Source: Streptococcus gallolyticus subsp. gallolyticus DSM 16831 (lineage in GTDB: Bacteria; Bacillota; Bacilli; Lactobacillales; Streptococcaceae). Taken from it: a stretch of 64,000 nt of DNA. The notes beneath the pieces are model-generated. The model searched no databases. It was not told the origin of the DNA and worked only from the letters and a program-made list of their open reading frames with translations. Position numbers and translations under genes: made by a program. Below, piece by piece: positions 46,185 through 55,556 of the stretch; within the stretch, counting starts at the first letter, position 1, and each line of letters starts with the position of its first letter. The stretch spans positions 2,064,001 through 2,128,000 of the forward strand of contig NZ_CP018822.1 in the NCBI RefSeq assembly GCF_002000985.1. Reading direction: 5' to 3'.

Positions 46185-46279
46185 TCCTCCTTTTGGTCTA
46201 ATGACCCGTGACCCTCGTCACGAGTAAGTGAGGGATACTCACAATAAATTATTATACTATATGTAGAGCGAATACGCAA
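46185..46279 (-). promoter_or_regulatory. rpsF promoter and structured leader
   Basis: -35 TTGCGT (46274-46279), 17 bases, -10 TATAAT (46251-46256). The leader has hairpins GTGAG/CTCAC, CGTGAC/GTCACG and GGTC/GACC before the AAGGAGG site. From established knowledge the S6:S18 complex binds its own mRNA leader in many bacteria; whether this leader carries that motif needs a covariance-model check. Confidence 0.55.
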
Positions 46280-46360
46280 GAGATTTATGTATTACAGAAA
46301 GATTTCATTTGTCCATTGTGGGCATTGTTAAAATGATATTATCTACTATTAAACAAGACA

Positions 46361-46384
46361 ATAAAAAAGCACAGGCGTGCTTTC
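46361..46384 (-). terminator. Terminator of the 54-residue protein gene
   Basis: AAAGCAC, an AGGC-type loop and GTGCTTT pair; on the minus strand six T follow. Confidence 0.8.
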
Positions 46385-46399
46385 TATATAAATATTAAA

Positions 46400-46564
46400 T
46401 TAAAATTCACCTTTATTAGAGACAGGGAGATTCGTTTCATAAAGCTCCGTTGCAAACTCTAAGCCTTTTCTAAAATTATCCGCTTCTTCGCGGGTTTCAA
46501 ACATTTTCTGTGCTTGTACATATTGTTGACCACTACGCCAATACATTTTCCGAACAACCCACAT
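46400..46564 (-). CDS. Conserved small protein, unknown
   Basis: A 54-residue protein beginning MWVVRKMYWRSGQQYVQ and containing an EEADNFRKGLEFATELYE helix. The ATG at 46564 is preceded by GAGGTAGGGAT; an upstream frame is rejected because it lacks a ribosome-binding site. It has its own terminator. I recall similar small streptococcal proteins near rpsF but cannot name a family. The fold may be a beta hairpin plus helix, by eye. Confidence 0.65.
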   Translation of the reverse strand: MWVVRKMYWRSGQQYVQAQKMFETREEADNFRKGLEFATELYETNLPVSNKGEF

Positions 46565-46789
46565 ATCCCTACCTCGCTTTTCGCTAGTTTGAGATACATT
46601 ATAGCATAAATTGTAACAAAATTTTGTCTTGTCTTGAATTTTTAATATAATATTCAAATTGTTTTAACATATTTTTTTGAGTGTTATAACACGAAAATCA
46701 GGTAATTTCCTGCTAAACTAATATTTTCTATCAAATACATCTTTTTACTCTAGAATGACTATATTGAAAGTCGTCTTAAACTAAAAGAG

Positions 46790-47338
46790 TCAATTATTAA
46801 AATGATAGTTTCTTAGTTTTATCATCATTAAAGTTATAATAACAGTCAGACCTGAATCTACTAAAAAATCAACAAGTGAACTAAAAAATAGTATATCGTG
46901 AAAGACTTCAAATTTTCCATAAAATACTAAAAGGATAACTGTTTTGTATGTTAAGCCGAATAAGTAAATAAATAGCAAACATATCAAATTCTGTATAAAC
47001 ATATTAGTAAAGGTTACTACTTTCTTTCCTAATAGTTTCTCTACCTCATCTTGAATAAATGGTAATATCAAAAAGGCAAGTAAATATCCAAAACTTGGTC
47101 TCAAAATATATAATATACCACCACCCGATGCAAAAACAGGTAAGCCGAATATTCCTAACAAAAGATAAATAAAAAGAGTTAAGAAACTATGGTATTTTCC
47201 CAAAATAGGATATAGCATATACACAATAATTATCTGTATTGAAATAAAATCTAACAACGGCAATGGAATAATTAGCTTTGAACTAATTATTAGTAAAGCA
47301 AGCATAATTGACATCAAAACAACTTTTTTTGTTTTCAT
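46790..47338 (-). CDS. bioY: Biotin transporter BioY (ECF S component)
   Basis: A membrane protein of 182 residues with about six helices. The GIFGLPVFASGGGILYILRPSFGYLL region is the BioY signature. It imports biotin, alone or with the ECF energizing module encoded elsewhere. The ATG at 47338 has GGAGAG four bases upstream and overlaps the bioD stop by one base. Base composition is noticeably more AT-rich than in the flanking housekeeping genes, as for bioD and bioB, hinting at transfer. Confidence 0.88.
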   Translation of the reverse strand: MKTKKVVLMSIMLALLIISSKLIIPLPLLDFISIQIIIVYMLYPILGKYHSFLTLFIYLLLGIFGLPVFASGGGILYILRPSFGYLLAFLILPFIQDEVEKLLGKKVVTFTNMFIQNLICLLFIYLFGLTYKTVILLVFYGKFEVFHDILFFSSLVDFLVDSGLTVIITLMMIKLRNYHFNN

Positions 47339-48006
47339 CACACTCTCCAATTTTTTATGAGTCTATTCTTGTCATTTTCTGACTTCATTCTTTGTTTATA
47401 ATCATTCAAATATGGTATGTATCCTAATATCGGCAACTCAGTTAAATTTTTTATATATTCATTGCTATCTGTGATTATCCCTTCTACTGTCCTCACTTGA
47501 TTAAATATTATTCCAAAAATATCAATCCCTTCAGATTGTAAAACTTTTAATGTTAGTAAAGTATGATTCAGTGACCCAAGGTATGAAGATACTACTAAAA
47601 TAACAGGAAGATTGACAGCTTTAACAATGTCTAACATTGATTGTTTTTGATTAATTGGAGACATTATCCCACCTGCCATTTCTATAATAACAGGTGATAA
47701 ACTATGAGATTCTACTTGTTTTATAATCTGTTGAACAATGTGTTCTAATTGAATATTTTTTTGCTCAAGCAATGCAGCTAGATGAAGTGAAGTTTCTGAT
47801 CTATAGGTTTCAAAATTAATAATATTTTCCTGTGGAATCCCGCAAGAAGTATAAAAATCAGTATCTAAATTTTTACCAGTTTGAAGAGGTTTAATGATGA
47901 TAGAATTCTTATTCAATTTCTCTTTGAAATATTGATGTAGTAATACTGACGCTGTGGATTTCCCACAATCAGTATCTATTCCGCAAATTATAAATTGATT
48001 ATCCAT
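47338..48006 (-). CDS. bioD: Dethiobiotin synthetase
   Basis: BioD (222 residues) converts 7,8-diaminopelargonate, CO2 and ATP to dethiobiotin. The P-loop is GIDTDCGKSTAS near residue 8, a variant of the usual GTDTxxGKT. IIKPLQTG and EMAGGIMSPI motifs are present. I chose the ATG at 48006, which overlaps the bioB stop, over an ATG three codons earlier. No bioA or bioF is present in the window, so its substrate would have to come from genes elsewhere or from outside. Confidence 0.87.
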   Translation of the reverse strand: MDNQFIICGIDTDCGKSTASVLLHQYFKEKLNKNSIIIKPLQTGKNLDTDFYTSCGIPQENIINFETYRSETSLHLAALLEQKNIQLEHIVQQIIKQVESHSLSPVIIEMAGGIMSPINQKQSMLDIVKAVNLPVILVVSSYLGSLNHTLLTLKVLQSEGIDIFGIIFNQVRTVEGIITDSNEYIKNLTELPILGYIPYLNDYKQRMKSENDKNRLIKNWRV

Positions 48007-48934
48007 TACATTCACCTTCTACTGTTAATCCTAAACCCTGAATTAGTTTTTGATCTTCAGAAATTTTTGCTCCTTTTTCTGTCAAATAATTTCCCAGAAA
48101 AATAGAATCCACAATTAATATTGCTAATTGCTGCATCTCCCCTAAGTGATATTCACGACCAGCGCTAATACGCAATTCGGTATCCGGAAAAAGCAAACGC
48201 AACATCACTAGAATCTTTAAACACCTCATAGGAGTTAATTCATTTCTTCCTTCTAATTTCGTTCCTTTAATAGGCAACAAGAAATTTACTGGAACCGAGT
48301 AAGGTTCTCGACTTTTCAAATCAAAAGCCAACTCTATTAACTGTTCATCCGTTTCTCCCATTCCACAAATAAATCCCGAACAAGTATTGATATTATTTCT
48401 TCTTAAAACTTCTAGCGTATCTAAACGATCTTGATAAGTATGTGTCGTCGTAATTTTAGGATAATTATCTCGTGGCGTATTCAAATTATGATTAATTCTA
48501 TCAACACCAGCTGCTTTTAATTTTACTAGTTGGTCATCACGAACTAAACCAATAGATAGACAAATTTCAATAGTCATAATACGCTTTATTTCCGATATAA
48601 CATCACATAATATAGAAATTTCCTTATCTGTTGGTCTTGTACCACTTAATGCAATACAAAAAACGCTGGAATTATTTCGTTTGGCAATAATAGCTTGTCT
48701 AATAATTTGATTTTTAGGTAATAATCCATAACGCTCAATGTTTGACTTACTACCTTTAGCCTGAGAGCAATAGCCACAATCCTCAGCGCACAAACCACTT
48801 TTGGCATTCAGTAGAGTATTTAGTCTAATACGATTCCCTGATCTATTTTTTTTCACTAAAATAGCTTGCGCATAATATTCCCACCAATTTCCGTCACTTT
48901 GTAAAATATTTAAACAGTCTCTTTTTGAAATCAT
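47999..48934 (-). CDS. bioB: Biotin synthase, radical SAM
   Basis: BioB (311 residues) inserts sulfur into dethiobiotin. The radical SAM CxxxCxxC motif is in SGLCAEDCGYCSQAK near residue 53-60. The arginine that ligates the [2Fe-2S] cluster is in ELRISAGREYHLG. It leads the bioBDY operon under a promoter embedded in a BirA-type palindrome. It is AT-rich relative to neighbours. With only bioB, bioD and bioY present, the locus looks like dethiobiotin/biotin salvage rather than full synthesis. Confidence 0.9.
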   Translation of the reverse strand: MISKRDCLNILQSDGNWWEYYAQAILVKKNRSGNRIRLNTLLNAKSGLCAEDCGYCSQAKGSKSNIERYGLLPKNQIIRQAIIAKRNNSSVFCIALSGTRPTDKEISILCDVISEIKRIMTIEICLSIGLVRDDQLVKLKAAGVDRINHNLNTPRDNYPKITTTHTYQDRLDTLEVLRRNNINTCSGFICGMGETDEQLIELAFDLKSREPYSVPVNFLLPIKGTKLEGRNELTPMRCLKILVMLRLLFPDTELRISAGREYHLGEMQQLAILIVDSIFLGNYLTEKGAKISEDQKLIQGLGLTVEGECNG

Positions 48935-48948
48935 AGAAAACCTCCTAA

Positions 48949-48991
48949 AAAACAGTTAACCAATTATAACATTTGAGTTAACTGTTTTCAA
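48949..48991 (-). promoter_or_regulatory. BirA-type operator overlapping the bioBDY promoter
   Basis: AAACAGTTAAC (48950-48960) and GTTAACTGTTT (48977-48987) are inverted with a 16-base spacer, the spacing of BirA operators. The promoter TTGAAA (48986-48991), 17 bases, TATAAT (48963-48968) lies inside it. Confidence 0.85.
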
Positions 48992-49156
48992 GCAAAATTT
49001 TCTTTTCGTCTTGTAGCGACATTATTAATCTTTTATAACATTAAACTATGATAAAATAAAAACCTTTAAAACTAGTAGACATTAGTTACCAATAACAAAA
49101 TTCTTATAATCCTTACAACAGAAATATTGCCAAATTTTATATTTTTTGATTAGAAA

Positions 49157-49204
49157 ATAAAAAAGATTGAAGAAAATTATCCAAAATAGGATTTTTCTTC
49201 AACC
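49157..49204 (-). terminator. Terminator of ahpCF
   Basis: GGTTGAAGAAAAATCC and GGATAATTTTCTTCAATC pair on the minus strand, followed by six T. I see nothing else in 48992-49156. Confidence 0.85.
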
Positions 49205-49210
49205 TAAAAA

Positions 49211-50749
49211 TTAATCATTCATTCTGATAAGGTAGTCAAATGCACCTAAGGCTGCAGTGGCTCCGCTTCCCATAGAAATAATAATTTGCTTGTATGCTTG
49301 ATCCGTACAGTCGCCAGCTGCAAAAATACCTGCAACAGTTGTACTTCCTTGATTATCCACAATAATTTCACCACGATTATTAAGGTCAATGCCAGAATCT
49401 TTTAGCCAGTCGGTATTTGGAACGAGACCAATTTGAACAAAGACTCCCTCTAAGTCAAGTGTTTTGTCCTCGCCAGTTTCTCTATCCGTATAAATTAGTC
49501 CCGTAACCTGCTCATCACCCAAAATTTCTTTTGTGGCAACATTTTTCAAAATAGTAATATTATCATGTGCTTCTGCACGATCTTGTAAGACTTTATCAGC
49601 TTTTAATTCTGGTAAAAATTCAAGAATATAGACATGGCTAGCAAGTCCTGCTAAATCAATGGCAGCTTCAAGCCCTGAATTACCACCACCAATGACAGCT
49701 ACTTTTTTATCTGTAAAGAGTGGTCCATCACAGTGAGGACAGTAAGTGACTCCTTTATTTCTAAATTCAACTTCTCCCGGAACATTAATATTACGCCATT
49801 TGGCACCAAGAGATAGAATGGCTGTTTTAGATTTTAGAATAGCACCGTTAGCTAGCGTAACTTCGATAACATCCTTTTTATGAATAGCTATCGCTTTTTG
49901 AGCTTTCATGATATCGACATCGTATGATTTGGTGTGCTCTTCTACTTGGGACATAAGCGCTGGTCCCTCTATATAAGATGTTCCAATCATATTTTCAATT
50001 CCGACGGTTTCCATCACTTGTCCACCAAACGTTTCGGCTAATAAGCCTGTTTTGATTCCTTTTCGTGCAGCATAAATAGCTGCGCTATTTCCAGCCGGTC
50101 CGCCACCAATAACCAAGACATCAAAAATTCCCTTATCTGCAAATGTCGTTTCTGACACTGGTCCTGCAATCAAATCAAGTAATTGCTCAATGTTGGTACG
50201 TCCTGAAGTCAGTATTTCATCATTGTGAAAAACGGTTGGAACGGACATAATCCCCTTAGCCTTGACCTCATCTTGGAACATACCTCCCTCAATCATGGTA
50301 TGGCTAATATTCGGATTAATCACAGCCATAATATTGAAAGCTTGTACAACATCCGGACAATTATGACAACTAAGGCTGACATAAGTTTCAAAATGAAGAG
50401 GAGTATCAATAGCTTTAATTCGGTCGATGACTTCCTCATCTACTTTTGGTGGTCGTCCAGAAACCTGTAAAAGTGCCAAAATCAATGAAGTCAACTCATG
50501 TCCCAGTGGTAAGCCGGCAAATTCAACACCAGATTCTTGTCCTTTTTTAGCAATTCGAAAAGCAGGCGTACGACTAAGCTTCTTCTCTTCAAAACCAATC
50601 TTATCACTCATTGAGACGATTTCATCAATGAAATCTCTGACTTTTTTAGAATTTTCATCTGTTCCAAGATTAGCCTGAAAAACAATATCAGATTCAATTA
50701 ATGCAAGATATTGCGACAATTGTGTTTTGATTTCTGCATCTAATGCCAT
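49211..50749 (-). CDS. ahpF: Alkyl hydroperoxide reductase subunit F
   Basis: AhpF (512 residues) is the flavoprotein that reduces AhpC with NADH. Its N-terminal tandem thioredoxin-like domain carries CHNC (SLSCHNCPDVV, near residue 129). It is followed by an FAD domain (VIGGGPAGNSAAIYAARKG), a redox disulfide CPHC (TYCPHCDGPL), and an NAD-binding segment (VAVIGGGNSGLEAAIDLA). It is complete. It lies 11 bases after ahpC on the same strand, the standard ahpCF operon. Confidence 0.96.
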   Translation of the reverse strand: MALDAEIKTQLSQYLALIESDIVFQANLGTDENSKKVRDFIDEIVSMSDKIGFEEKKLSRTPAFRIAKKGQESGVEFAGLPLGHELTSLILALLQVSGRPPKVDEEVIDRIKAIDTPLHFETYVSLSCHNCPDVVQAFNIMAVINPNISHTMIEGGMFQDEVKAKGIMSVPTVFHNDEILTSGRTNIEQLLDLIAGPVSETTFADKGIFDVLVIGGGPAGNSAAIYAARKGIKTGLLAETFGGQVMETVGIENMIGTSYIEGPALMSQVEEHTKSYDVDIMKAQKAIAIHKKDVIEVTLANGAILKSKTAILSLGAKWRNINVPGEVEFRNKGVTYCPHCDGPLFTDKKVAVIGGGNSGLEAAIDLAGLASHVYILEFLPELKADKVLQDRAEAHDNITILKNVATKEILGDEQVTGLIYTDRETGEDKTLDLEGVFVQIGLVPNTDWLKDSGIDLNNRGEIIVDNQGSTTVAGIFAAGDCTDQAYKQIIISMGSGATAALGAFDYLIRMND

Positions 50750-50760
50750 ATAAAACCTCC

Positions 50761-51321
50761 TTAGATTTTACCTACTAAATCCAAACTTGGTTTTAATGTG
50801 TCTTCTCCTTCTTTCCATTTTGCAGGACAAACTTCTCCTGGATGTTTTCGGATATATTGTGCAGCACGCACTTTATCTAAAAGAGTACTTGCATCACGTC
50901 CAATGCCATCGGCATTAATTTCAACGGCTTGAACAATACCATCAGGATCCACGATAAATGTGCCACGCTGTGCCAAACCATCTTCACCAAGAACTTCAAA
51001 GCCTTCTGATAAAACATGAGCTGGATCACCAATCATAGCGTAAGTGATTGTTCCGACAACATCAGAATCATCGTGCCAAGCTTTATGAACGAAATGCGTA
51101 TCTGTTGAAACGGAATACACTTCAACACCAAGTTTTTGAAGCTCTGCATATTGTTCTTGTAAATCACCAAGTTCCGTTGGACAAACAAACGAGAAATCAG
51201 CGGGATAGAAACAAAAAATCGCCCATTTTCCCTGTAAATCATCATTTGATACCTTGATAAATTCTCCATTATGATAAGCATCTGCTGAAAATTCAACGAT
51301 AGGTTTTCCAATAAGTGACAT
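50761..51321 (-). CDS. ahpC: Alkyl hydroperoxide reductase subunit C (peroxiredoxin)
   Basis: AhpC (186 residues), a typical 2-Cys peroxiredoxin reducing H2O2 and organic peroxides. Peroxidatic Cys is in [11 protein letters not shown] near residue 47, resolving Cys in GEVCPAKW near residue 166. A promoter TGGACA, 18 bases, TATAAT (51399-51428) lies upstream. Streptococci lack catalase, so this is a main peroxide defence. I found no convincing PerR box. Confidence 0.96.
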   Translation of the reverse strand: MSLIGKPIVEFSADAYHNGEFIKVSNDDLQGKWAIFCFYPADFSFVCPTELGDLQEQYAELQKLGVEVYSVSTDTHFVHKAWHDDSDVVGTITYAMIGDPAHVLSEGFEVLGEDGLAQRGTFIVDPDGIVQAVEINADGIGRDASTLLDKVRAAQYIRKHPGEVCPAKWKEGEDTLKPSLDLVGKI

Positions 51322-51398
51322 GTGCTAGTCCTCCTATTATTTTATTCACTATAGTTGATTAAAAATGTCTAAAATAATTAAACACTCTCAATCCCCTA

Positions 51399-51428
51399 CA
51401 TTATATGTAAACCTTTGCACAATGTCCA
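51399..51428 (-). promoter_or_regulatory. ahpCF promoter
   Basis: -35 TGGACA (51423-51428), 18 bases, -10 TATAAT (51399-51404). The leader is about 70 bases. Confidence 0.55.
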
Positions 51429-51498
51429 ACAATATGTTCTATAGTTGTATAGACAATTTTATAAGTGATACCAAACATCTATTAATTTCAATTCCAAA

Positions 51499-51528
51499 CA
51501 AAAAAACTGAGAAAATCTTCTCAAGTTC
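51499..51528 (-). terminator. Terminator of the acyltransferase-ligase-ABC operon
   Basis: AACTTGAGAA and TTCTCAGTTT pair with one bulge on the minus strand and are followed by a T-tract, just after the ATPase gene. Confidence 0.75.
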
Positions 51529-51534
51529 TTCTGT

Positions 51535-52254
51535 TTATTCAGCATAAATCGTGGCTAAAATGTTGTCAACAATTTCTGCTCGTTTAGCTTTTCCTTCATA
51601 GCTATCGTCTTTGCGATAAGGATTATCGACAATATCAACAATAGTCGAATGTTTGACGACAACGATTTTATTTGCCATACGTGCAGCTTCGTCAATATCA
51701 TGCGTGACAAGCATCGTCGTAAAATCGCGTGATTGACAAATATCAAGAATCAAGTCCTGCATTTTTCGACGTGTTAAAGCATCAAGAGCCCCTAATGGTT
51801 CATCAAGCAGCAACAATTCAGGGTGATACATAAGCGCACGCGCCAAAGCCACACGCTGTTTTTGCCCTCCTGACAAATGAGCTGGGTAATAATCCGCAAA
51901 ATCCGACAAACCAACAAGCTTTAAAAGCTCGTCAGCTTCTTTTGTCATTTTATCTGACTTATTTCCAAATGAAAGATTTTCTCGCACAGTCATCCATGGC
52001 AATAAGCGGTCATCTTGAAACATGACACGCGCTTTCTCATTCAAAGACCTTATCAGAACACCATTTTGGCTGATGGTTCCTTGGCTTGGTTGTTCGAGCC
52101 CTGCGACCATTCGTAGTAAGGTAGTCTTTCCGCTACCGCTCATGCCGACAAGGGCTACAAAGTCACCTTTTTCAATAGCTAAATTAGCATTTGCTAGCGC
52201 TGTTTTATCACCGTATTTCTTTGTGACATTATCAATGGTAATCAAATCTGTCAT
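51535..52254 (-). CDS. ABC transporter ATPase, NitT/TauT (SsuB) type
   Basis: A 239-residue ABC ATPase. Walker A GMSGSGKTTLLRM near residue 38, Q-loop MFQDDRLLPW, signature LSGGQKQRVALARAL, Walker B LLLLDEPLGALD and the switch histidine in LVTHDIDEA. The sequence is typical of nitrate/sulfonate/taurine importers. It is the last gene of a six-gene leftward operon with permease, binding protein, two adenylate-forming ligases and an acyltransferase. The substrate is unknown. Confidence 0.92.
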   Translation of the reverse strand: MTDLITIDNVTKKYGDKTALANANLAIEKGDFVALVGMSGSGKTTLLRMVAGLEQPSQGTISQNGVLIRSLNEKARVMFQDDRLLPWMTVRENLSFGNKSDKMTKEADELLKLVGLSDFADYYPAHLSGGQKQRVALARALMYHPELLLLDEPLGALDALTRRKMQDLILDICQSRDFTTMLVTHDIDEAARMANKIVVVKHSTIVDIVDNPYRKDDSYEGKAKRAEIVDNILATIYAE

Positions 52255-52263
52255 AGTTTCCTC

Positions 52264-53037
52264 CTAATTGCGCCAGTCTAGTAAAATATCTTCCAGATTT
52301 TTAGCAATGAAATCTGACAATTTCCCTAGCAAGGCATAGATGAGAATGCATAGGAAAATCGTTTTCATGTTCATAAATTGTTGGGCGTTGGTTGACATGT
52401 AACCAATCCCAGAATCCGCTGATACTGTTTCGGCAACAATCAACGTTGTCCACATGACACCCAAAGCATAGCGGACACCCATTAGAATCGTTGGCATGGC
52501 ACCAGGGAAAATAATTTTACGGAACATTTGCAGACGTGATAATCCGTAGGATTTTCCCATTTCTACCAAGTGCGAATCAACAGACGTAATTCCGTGGTAA
52601 GTGTTGATGTACATTGGAAATAGGCAACCGATAGCAACCAAACTGATTTTGGCTGTTTCACCGATTCCCAACACTAGGATAACCACAGGAATCAAAGCCA
52701 AATGTGGAATATTTCGCAACATTTGAATGGTTGAATCAAAGGTCATTCGCGCCACACGTGAAACGCCGTTGATGACACCGAGAAGAAAGCCGATTCCTCC
52801 TCCGATGACAAAGCCAACGCTAGCGCGGTATAAACTGATACTGATATTTTCTTGTAGCGTTCCTTTTTTAAATAAGCTTACGCCTTGTTTTAAAACGCTC
52901 CAAGGTGAAGGGATAAAAGAACTGGTAATCCAACCTGCCATGACACCGATTTGCCAAAAGATAATGAGCAAAGCTGGGATTAACCACGGTAGGATATTTA
53001 AAACAACATCTGATTTTTTTACTGTTAATCTTTTCAT
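52264..53037 (-). CDS. ABC transporter permease, NitT/TauT (SsuC) type
   Basis: A 257-residue permease with six predicted helices and the EAA-like loop (EMGKSYGLSRLQMFRKIIFPGAMPTILMG), which docks the ATPase. Its sequence fits SsuC/TauC. It sits 20 bases after the binding-protein gene and 10 before the ATPase gene. Complete. Confidence 0.92.
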   Translation of the reverse strand: MKRLTVKKSDVVLNILPWLIPALLIIFWQIGVMAGWITSSFIPSPWSVLKQGVSLFKKGTLQENISISLYRASVGFVIGGGIGFLLGVINGVSRVARMTFDSTIQMLRNIPHLALIPVVILVLGIGETAKISLVAIGCLFPMYINTYHGITSVDSHLVEMGKSYGLSRLQMFRKIIFPGAMPTILMGVRYALGVMWTTLIVAETVSADSGIGYMSTNAQQFMNMKTIFLCILIYALLGKLSDFIAKNLEDILLDWRN

Positions 53038-53056
53038 GATAAGACTGCCTTTCTAA

Positions 53057-54037
53057 TCAATCCTCTGCGTATTGCACATGGTCACTAACGGTTACTTTAT
53101 TTTCAATTAACCCCTCAGTGTAAAATAAGTCGGCAATATCTTGTAGTTCTGAAACAGATTCAGATGTCATTGCTGTCATAGAATACGTGCGGCGAGATAC
53201 CATTTTTTCAACGACAGCTTGGTCAACACCGAGGCTATCTGTTAAAAGGTCAACCAATTCATCAGTGTTTTCATTAGCCCATTCCATGTCCTCGTTGGTG
53301 TATTCAATCAACAAAGCTGTGGCTTCTTCATTTTCTTCAGCGAAATCACTAGCAGCTACAATGTAAGAACAGTTGTTATCACCAATATCAGAGCCGCTGA
53401 CAACTAATTTTGAATTATCAGTTACTTCTGCTTGTGATGTTGCTGGGTCCCAGTTTGCCCAAGCGTCAACAGTTCCGTCCGCGTAGGCAACACTTGCGGC
53501 GCTTTGGTCAAGGCTCACAAGATTAACATCATCTGTTGTTAAGCCAGCTGCGGCTAGAGCTTTCATGACAAGGTATTGTGAACTTGTCCCTTGCGTGTAG
53601 GCAATCGTTTTTCCAGCCAAATCTTCGGCACTATCAATTCCAGAATCATTATGCACCAAAATACCAGAACCTTGGTCTTTCTTACCACCAACAGCAACGT
53701 AGGTTAAATCTGTTCCTGCAGCAAGCGCTGATACCCCTGGCGTGTCACCGATACGAGCATAATCAATGCTACCAGATGCCAAGGCTTGCATTTCAGCAGA
53801 ACCATTTTGGAATTCTTTGAAAACAACTTTATAGCCTTGCGCTTCCATTTTTTCAACTAATTCACCACGCGCTTGCGAAATATCAAATTCATCACCTGCT
53901 TGGTAACCAATAACAATCGTCTGCAAATTGCTTGAATCGTCAGCTTGCGTTTGTTTCCAGCCGTAAAATGCCACGCCAATCCAGCAGACTAACAGAGCAA
54001 AAATAAAACTTTTTCGTGCGATTTTCTTATTTTTCAA
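53057..54037 (-). CDS. ABC transporter substrate-binding protein, NitT/TauT (SsuA) type
   Basis: A 326-residue exported binding protein. I place the start at a TTG (54037) with AAAGGA seven bases upstream, right after the ligase stop; the longer ATG frame would overlap the ligase gene by 41 bases. N-terminal signal/anchor: IARKSFIFALLVCWIGVAFYG, without a proper lipobox. The mature part has the IGYQAGDEFDISQARG start and SIDYARIGDTPGVSALAAG region of sulfonate/nitrate binders. Substrate unknown; aliphatic sulfonates are the best family guess. It could import a substrate for the adjacent ligases. Confidence 0.87.
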   Translation of the reverse strand: MKNKKIARKSFIFALLVCWIGVAFYGWKQTQADDSSNLQTIVIGYQAGDEFDISQARGELVEKMEAQGYKVVFKEFQNGSAEMQALASGSIDYARIGDTPGVSALAAGTDLTYVAVGGKKDQGSGILVHNDSGIDSAEDLAGKTIAYTQGTSSQYLVMKALAAAGLTTDDVNLVSLDQSAASVAYADGTVDAWANWDPATSQAEVTDNSKLVVSGSDIGDNNCSYIVAASDFAEENEEATALLIEYTNEDMEWANENTDELVDLLTDSLGVDQAVVEKMVSRRTYSMTAMTSESVSELQDIADLFYTEGLIENKVTVSDHVQYAED

Positions 54038-54038
54038 T

Positions 54039-55556
54039 CTATTTTCCTTTCTCAAGGGATAATTGGTGAACTTCCTCAATCAACTGGCGACGTAATAATT
54101 TTCCAGTTGGATTTCTCGGAAAGTCAGCCATAAAATAAAGCTGTGTTGGTTGACAATATTTTGCCAGATGTTCTGCGGCAAATGCCATAATATCAGCTTC
54201 CAAGGCTGCTGAAGGTTTGACAGCATTTTGCAGGATAATGGCAGCCGCCACAACCTCGCCGTAAACCTCATCAGCTACTGGTATGACAGCAACATCTTTG
54301 ATGAAATCGAGCTGCGCCAACACATCCTCGACAATAACAGGACTAATTTTCTCGCCACCTCGGTTGATAAAATCTTTTTTCCGTCCTTCAAGGTAAAGGT
54401 AGCCATCTTCGTCCAAATGCCCAATGTCTCCAGTCAGTAACCAGCCATCTTTAAACGATGACGGACTTGGTTGCAAATAATCAGTAATCACTTGCGGTCC
54501 ACGAAGGGCAAGCTCGCCAGTTTGCATGGCTTGCTTAGTCAGCTGATTATCTTTGACAATTGCCAAATCAATCTTAAAAGGTTTCCCAACTGACCCTTGC
54601 TTGATTGCTGTCGGCGGATTTAAGGTAATCTGACCACTTGCTTCGGTCATTCCCATTCCCTCTAAAATGGGGACACCAAACGTTTCTTGAAAGGCAATTT
54701 CTTTACTTTTTGCTAAAATAGCCGAGCCGCACCGAACAAATCGCAGATGAGAAATTGGCTTGAAGGTATTGCGTGATGTTTCATTTTTCAATAAAATCGT
54801 TACAATCGTTGGCACGACAGATGTCCACGTGATGCGATAGTCTTGAATCCATGTCCAAAAACGGCTAGCGCTGAATTTGGGTGCAATGATTAGCTGTCCA
54901 GATGACAAAAGCGTTGCATTGACAATGATATTCTGAGCATTGATGTGAAACATGGGCATCACAACCAACACACGGTCATTTTCAGTAAGAGGGTGGCTAG
55001 CAATGCTGTTTTTAGCACCAATTAGCAACTGTTGATGCGTTAAGCCGACTTGTTTTGGTTTTCCTGTCGTTCCTGAAGTGTTAAGAATGAGCGCCAGACT
55101 GGTCTCCATAGGCAACTTTGAAGGGGCTAGATGACCTGACTTCGTTAAAATAATCAAATTTGGGCAAGTTTTCAGCGGAAGATAATGCGCTGTCAGCTCT
55201 GCATATTTTTCAAAAGCCTCAATCTTGTCAGATTCTACGATGATAGCTGGGTAATCAGCTGCTTCATAATACTTTTGCAATTCTTTAGCTGGTGTCGTTT
55301 CAGATACGGGATGCGCAATCATTCCCAGTTGCCAAAGGGCTTGATTGAGAGGAACGTAGAGCGCCGAATTTCCAAACGCCAAAAACAAGGTATCTTGATA
55401 ACCCATTCCCTGCCTTTGAAAAAAATCTTGAAGCTGCTTGATGTCATCAAGAATATCCTGCCCTGTAAACCAAGTGTCTAGCTGAATGTCCTTGATAATC
55501 GGTTTTTGAGCATTTTCAGATAGTTTTTCAGTTAATGTCTTGGTTAGTTCGGTCAT
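54039..55556 (-). CDS. Adenylate-forming (ANL superfamily) acyl ligase 2
   Basis: A 505-residue AMP-binding enzyme. Motif A3 is LILNTSGTTGKPKQVGLTH near residue 175, A5-like GMGMTEASGQIT, A7/A8 GWLLTGDIGHLDEDGYLYLEGR, and the catalytic A10 lysine is in NPTGKLLRRQL. It therefore activates a carboxylic acid as acyl-AMP; the acceptor (CoA, carrier, amine) is unknown. It overlaps the first ligase by four bases and is clearly its tandem paralogue. No carrier protein is encoded nearby. Confidence 0.88.
   Translation of the reverse strand: MTELTKTLTEKLSENAQKPIIKDIQLDTWFTGQDILDDIKQLQDFFQRQGMGYQDTLFLAFGNSALYVPLNQALWQLGMIAHPVSETTPAKELQKYYEAADYPAIIVESDKIEAFEKYAELTAHYLPLKTCPNLIILTKSGHLAPSKLPMETSLALILNTSGTTGKPKQVGLTHQQLLIGAKNSIASHPLTENDRVLVVMPMFHINAQNIIVNATLLSSGQLIIAPKFSASRFWTWIQDYRITWTSVVPTIVTILLKNETSRNTFKPISHLRFVRCGSAILAKSKEIAFQETFGVPILEGMGMTEASGQITLNPPTAIKQGSVGKPFKIDLAIVKDNQLTKQAMQTGELALRGPQVITDYLQPSPSSFKDGWLLTGDIGHLDEDGYLYLEGRKKDFINRGGEKISPVIVEDVLAQLDFIKDVAVIPVADEVYGEVVAAAIILQNAVKPSAALEADIMAFAAEHLAKYCQPTQLYFMADFPRNPTGKLLRRQLIEEVHQLSLEKGK

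Noticed and set aside
47999..48934. Radical SAM enzyme as modifier of the RYKNGD peptides
   Set aside because: The protein has all biotin synthase hallmarks, lies in a BirA-controlled bio operon, and is 10 kb from the micro-ORFs; no SPASM or RRE features are seen.
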